Origin: an uncultured Saprospiraceae bacterium
GTDB lineage: Bacteria > Bacteroidota > Bacteroidia > Chitinophagales > Saprospiraceae
Reading direction: 5' to 3'
DNA: 64,000 nt
Assembly (NCBI GenBank): GCA_938015435.1
Contig: CALLPN010000014.1
Location: forward strand, 30,647 to 94,646
The notes below the pieces were generated by a model. The model worked only from the letters and a program-made list of their open reading frames with translations. It made no database searches and was not told where the DNA came from. How positions within the stretch are numbered: position 1 is the stretch's first letter; the number at the start of each line of letters is the position of its first letter. The position numbers and the translations under genes were made by a program. Positions 61,576-64,000 of this stretch are shown one piece after another.

Positions 61576-63426
61576 ATCAATACTTATAAATTCATATCAG
61601 CCTTAATTGCCTTGCTATTGAGTACTGGAGCTTTTGCTCAGCAAGAAGAAGTGCAGGATACATCTAAGACTGACCGAATCATTGTGAAGTTTGCTGAGAC
61701 AAGTATTACTGATCTATCTGGGGAAGCATTAGAGCGGATCTATTTCGGAGATGTGAAATTGTATAAGGATAGTCTCTTTATGTTTTGTGATACAGCAAGG
61801 ATCATAGGGAATGATCTTTGGGCAAAGGGAAATGTGATCTTCATTCAGAATGATACGATCAGAACCTTTGCGGATAGCTTATATTTTCACGGTGATTCAT
61901 CGATTGCTTATTTATATCATGATGTTATTTTAGAGAATGGCAGTAAGAAACTGTACAGTGATATATTGATATATGACACTCGAACCAAAGTCGCGTCATA
62001 CCAAGATACTGCGATCATGATACAGGAGAAAAGCAGTCTTCAATCTGTACGTGGTTACTACGATGTAGATAACGATCAGGCCTTCTTCTATGATGATGTA
62101 TATATCGAAGGTGAGGATATGAAGATGAGGGCCGATTCTATGAGTTTCCTTACGGACGAACAAAGGGCGATATTTATGGGGCCGACCCGTATTCAGCAGA
62201 CCGGAAGAGATATCTATTGCGAAAGCGGATTCTATGATATGGATGATGAAGTCGCCTTGTTTGAACAGAATGCACAGTTCAAAGAAACCAATGTGGAGGC
62301 CAATGCCCAAAGCATCAAATATGTCAAGTCGACAGGAGTGATCAGATTGGAAGGTGATGCCTATTATCGTAATAAAGAAGATATCGGAACTGGAGATCTT
62401 ATTGTATATAATGAAAAGACAGAATCTGCGGAGTTAGTGGGTGATGCTACTTTTGAGAATGCAAAAAGTAAAGTAAAAGGTGAGCGTATCGATTACGATA
62501 AGAAGACGGAAGCATTTAAAGTAAAAGGACAATCCGTGATTTCGGATCCGCCGTATATTATCGCTGCGGAAGCAGTAGATTATGATAAGGCAACTAACAC
62601 AGCATATGCAGATGGTGACGTAGTTTGGCAAGATACATCTGCTAATATTACGATTATATGCGATCATCTCAATTATCAAGAATCTACAGGTTACGTCAAG
62701 GCTACTAATGATCAAGGTAAGCCTCTGATGCAAAATACTTCTGGAGGCGACACCCTATATCTCTCAGCAGATATATTGACATCCTACAGCGTGTATGAGA
62801 CGGATAGCTTGGGAATAATAGATACGATTAATTATCTCATAGCGGATGACAATGTTCAGATTATGAGACCTAGTCTTCAAGCAATTTGTGATTCACTTAT
62901 TTACCAAGACAGAGATTCGTTATTTCTATTACTAGATGATCCAGTAGTATGGTCTGATAGTTCGCAGATCACTGGAGACACGATAGAAATATATCTAGCA
63001 AATGATGACTTAGATAAGATGGAAGTATATCCAAAAGCCTTTATGATGAATAGTGCCGACTTTATTTATTACAATCAGATTTCAGGAAAGAGAATTACTA
63101 CATTATTCGAAGAAGGAAAGCTTGCGACTATGGATGTTGTCGGTAATGCAAGATCACTCTATTATATGTTGGACGACTTCAAGGCTTATATAGGAGTCAA
63201 CTCTACCGAGTGCAGTAGTATTAGATTCACCTTCTTTGAAAATGCGATTAAGAATATCAAGTTTTTTACGAGTCCGAGATCACAGATATTACCTATGCGC
63301 GGTACTAATCATGAAGACATCAAGCTAGATGGGTTCCTTTGGAGATTTAAAGAACGACCCATGACGATTGCTGATCTCAAAAGTAACCTTACAAGAGACA
63401 GTCTGTTACAAGGAATTATTAAATAG
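61576..63426 (+). CDS. OstA-like outer-membrane/periplasmic protein
   Basis: A secreted protein of about 616 residues built of OstA/LptA-like beta-jellyroll repeats (for example IYFGDVKLYKDSLFMFCDTA, repeated with variations to VNSTECSSIRFT), the Bacteroidota OstA_2-type family linked with lipopolysaccharide transport or envelope stability. The ORF track start, TTG at 61612, gives LLSTGAFAQQ without a charged head. In the same frame codons from 61576 read INTYKFISALIALLLSTGAF, a perfect signal peptide, but the first codon is ATC instead of ATG and TAA closes the frame just upstream. A mutated or non-standard start is the best explanation. Confidence 0.75.
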   Translation: MNTYKFISALIALLLSTGAFAQQEEVQDTSKTDRIIVKFAETSITDLSGEALERIYFGDVKLYKDSLFMFCDTARIIGNDLWAKGNVIFIQNDTIRTFADSLYFHGDSSIAYLYHDVILENGSKKLYSDILIYDTRTKVASYQDTAIMIQEKSSLQSVRGYYDVDNDQAFFYDDVYIEGEDMKMRADSMSFLTDEQRAIFMGPTRIQQTGRDIYCESGFYDMDDEVALFEQNAQFKETNVEANAQSIKYVKSTGVIRLEGDAYYRNKEDIGTGDLIVYNEKTESAELVGDATFENAKSKVKGERIDYDKKTEAFKVKGQSVISDPPYIIAAEAVDYDKATNTAYADGDVVWQDTSANITIICDHLNYQESTGYVKATNDQGKPLMQNTSGGDTLYLSADILTSYSVYETDSLGIIDTINYLIADDNVQIMRPSLQAICDSLIYQDRDSLFLLLDDPVVWSDSSQITGDTIEIYLANDDLDKMEVYPKAFMMNSADFIYYNQISGKRITTLFEEGKLATMDVVGNARSLYYMLDDFKAYIGVNSTECSSIRFTFFENAIKNIKFFTSPRSQILPMRGTNHEDIKLDGFLWRFKERPMTIADLKSNLTRDSLLQGIIK

Positions 63427-63469
63427 TAAATTGAATTATCGTAATATTTAGAGTCTCGTAATCGTTTCG

Positions 63470-63477
63470 TAATTTTG
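63470..63477 (+). promoter_or_regulatory. -7 promoter box of the BatE-like gene
   Basis: TAATTTTG, an exact TAnnTTTG box; a start site near 63484 gives a leader of about 21 bases before the ATG at 63505. Confidence 0.4.
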
Positions 63478-63504
63478 ATTTAGAATTTTATATCAATACA
63501 AGTA

Positions 63505-64000
63505 ATGTCAAGATTTTCATTTTTAATTATAGTTTTTATTTCCGCTCTGCAAATCTTGGCGGCTCAACAAAACGAACAATTAGTGCAAGAAGCATTATCA
63601 CTCATCAAAGCAGGAGATAATGAAAAAGCGATTCTAAAATTCGAAGCATTAGACAGCCATGGGTCTGCAGATATATATTTTAATCTTGGTAAATTGTATC
63701 AAGATAAAACTGATATAGCAAATGCCGCACTTAATTATGAGAGAGCTATAAAATTAGATAGTGGACACTCTCAAGCTAATAACAATCTAGATATCATAAG
63801 GGAAGAAACAGATTTTGATATCATACCTGTAGAAGAGATGTTTTTGATACGTTGGTGGAAAGGATTAGCAGGAGCTATGAGTGCTAACATTTGGATGATC
63901 TTGAGTTTGATACTTGGACTTGGATTGATCGCTGCCTTATATTATTGGTGGATAGCAGATCGGCCAGAGATAAAGAAAAAAGCCTTTATAGCAACATTGG
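63505..64000 (+). CDS. BatE-like TPR protein, start only (partial at window end)
   Basis: The frame is open from ATG at 63505 to the window edge. The visible 165 residues show a signal peptide (FISALQILAAQ), one or two TPR units (LIKAGDNEKAILKFEAL, DIYFNLGKLYQDK, LNYERAIKLDSGHSQANNNL), and then an inner-membrane part (IRWWKGLAGAMSANIWMI). This order matches BatE of the Bacteroides aerotolerance group. Batteries of other Bat genes may follow beyond the window. Confidence 0.75.
   Translation, partial: MSRFSFLIIVFISALQILAAQQNEQLVQEALSLIKAGDNEKAILKFEALDSHGSADIYFNLGKLYQDKTDIANAALNYERAIKLDSGHSQANNNLDIIREETDFDIIPVEEMFLIRWWKGLAGAMSANIWMILSLILGLGLIAALYYWWIADRPEIKKKAFIATL

Overview
The window is a 64 kb stretch of an AT-rich chromosome from a member of the Bacteroidota, most likely marine. 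The evidence is a SusC/SusD pair, CarboxypepD-plug TonB receptors, OstA-like and DUF4293 proteins, LytTR and ECF sigma regulators, and many promoter -7 boxes of the phylum form TAnnTTTG. Genus cannot be read from the sequence. No rRNA or tRNA gene, CRISPR array, transposase or phage module was seen.

Region by region: (1) 1-10 kb: the end of a probable beta-helix protein, an RDD protein, then a co-directional SpoIIM-like / membrane protein / DUF4129 / DUF4350 / MoxR / DUF58 operon. Between MoxR and DUF58 lies a microsatellite of 25 exact 7-nt units. Then come a lipoprotein, a small HTH-like protein and queE. (2) 10.3-25.9 kb: a complete alginate utilisation locus: FadR-type GntR regulator, SusC, SusD, PL6 lyase, PL17 exolyase, KdgF cupin, hexuronate MFS transporter, SDR (DEH reductase), KDG kinase and KDPG aldolase. 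A four-helix-bundle (IVS-type) gene sits between the last two. Together they would cut alginate at the surface, import oligomers, release monomers, linearise and reduce them to KDG, phosphorylate it and split it to pyruvate and glyceraldehyde-3-phosphate. Regulatory structure is visible: a tandem 15-nt near-palindrome in the regulator's leader, hairpins in the susC leader, a terminator after susD and a terminator-like hairpin just before the PL6 gene. (3) 26-32 kb: housekeeping and membrane genes, a second TonB receptor and pyruvate dehydrogenase E2. (4) 32-36 kb: an ECF sigma/small-partner pair bracketed by a repeated GTGACCAAAAG element, fragments of decayed genes, an MscS-like protein and a coupled pair of small membrane proteins. 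(5) 36-47 kb: recR, a GT2 fusion protein, DUF3667, an M20 hydrolase, a family of five 259-nt repeats around a GxxExxY gene, an M23 peptidase and alaS. (6) 47-64 kb: amidohydrolase/patatin pair, TolB/TPR protein, polysaccharide deacetylase, gltX, LytTR regulator, ECF sigma with an anti-sigma/beta-barrel-like partner, DUF4293, FAD oxidoreductase, an OstA-like gene whose start codon appears to be ATC, and the start of a BatE-like gene.

The items most worth a second look are the 259-nt repeat family around the GxxExxY gene, the paired GTGACCAAAAG elements with the sigma/small-protein cassette, the heptanucleotide array inside the MoxR-DUF58 operon, and the regulatory structures of the alginate locus. 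All product names are from reading the sequence; no database search was possible.
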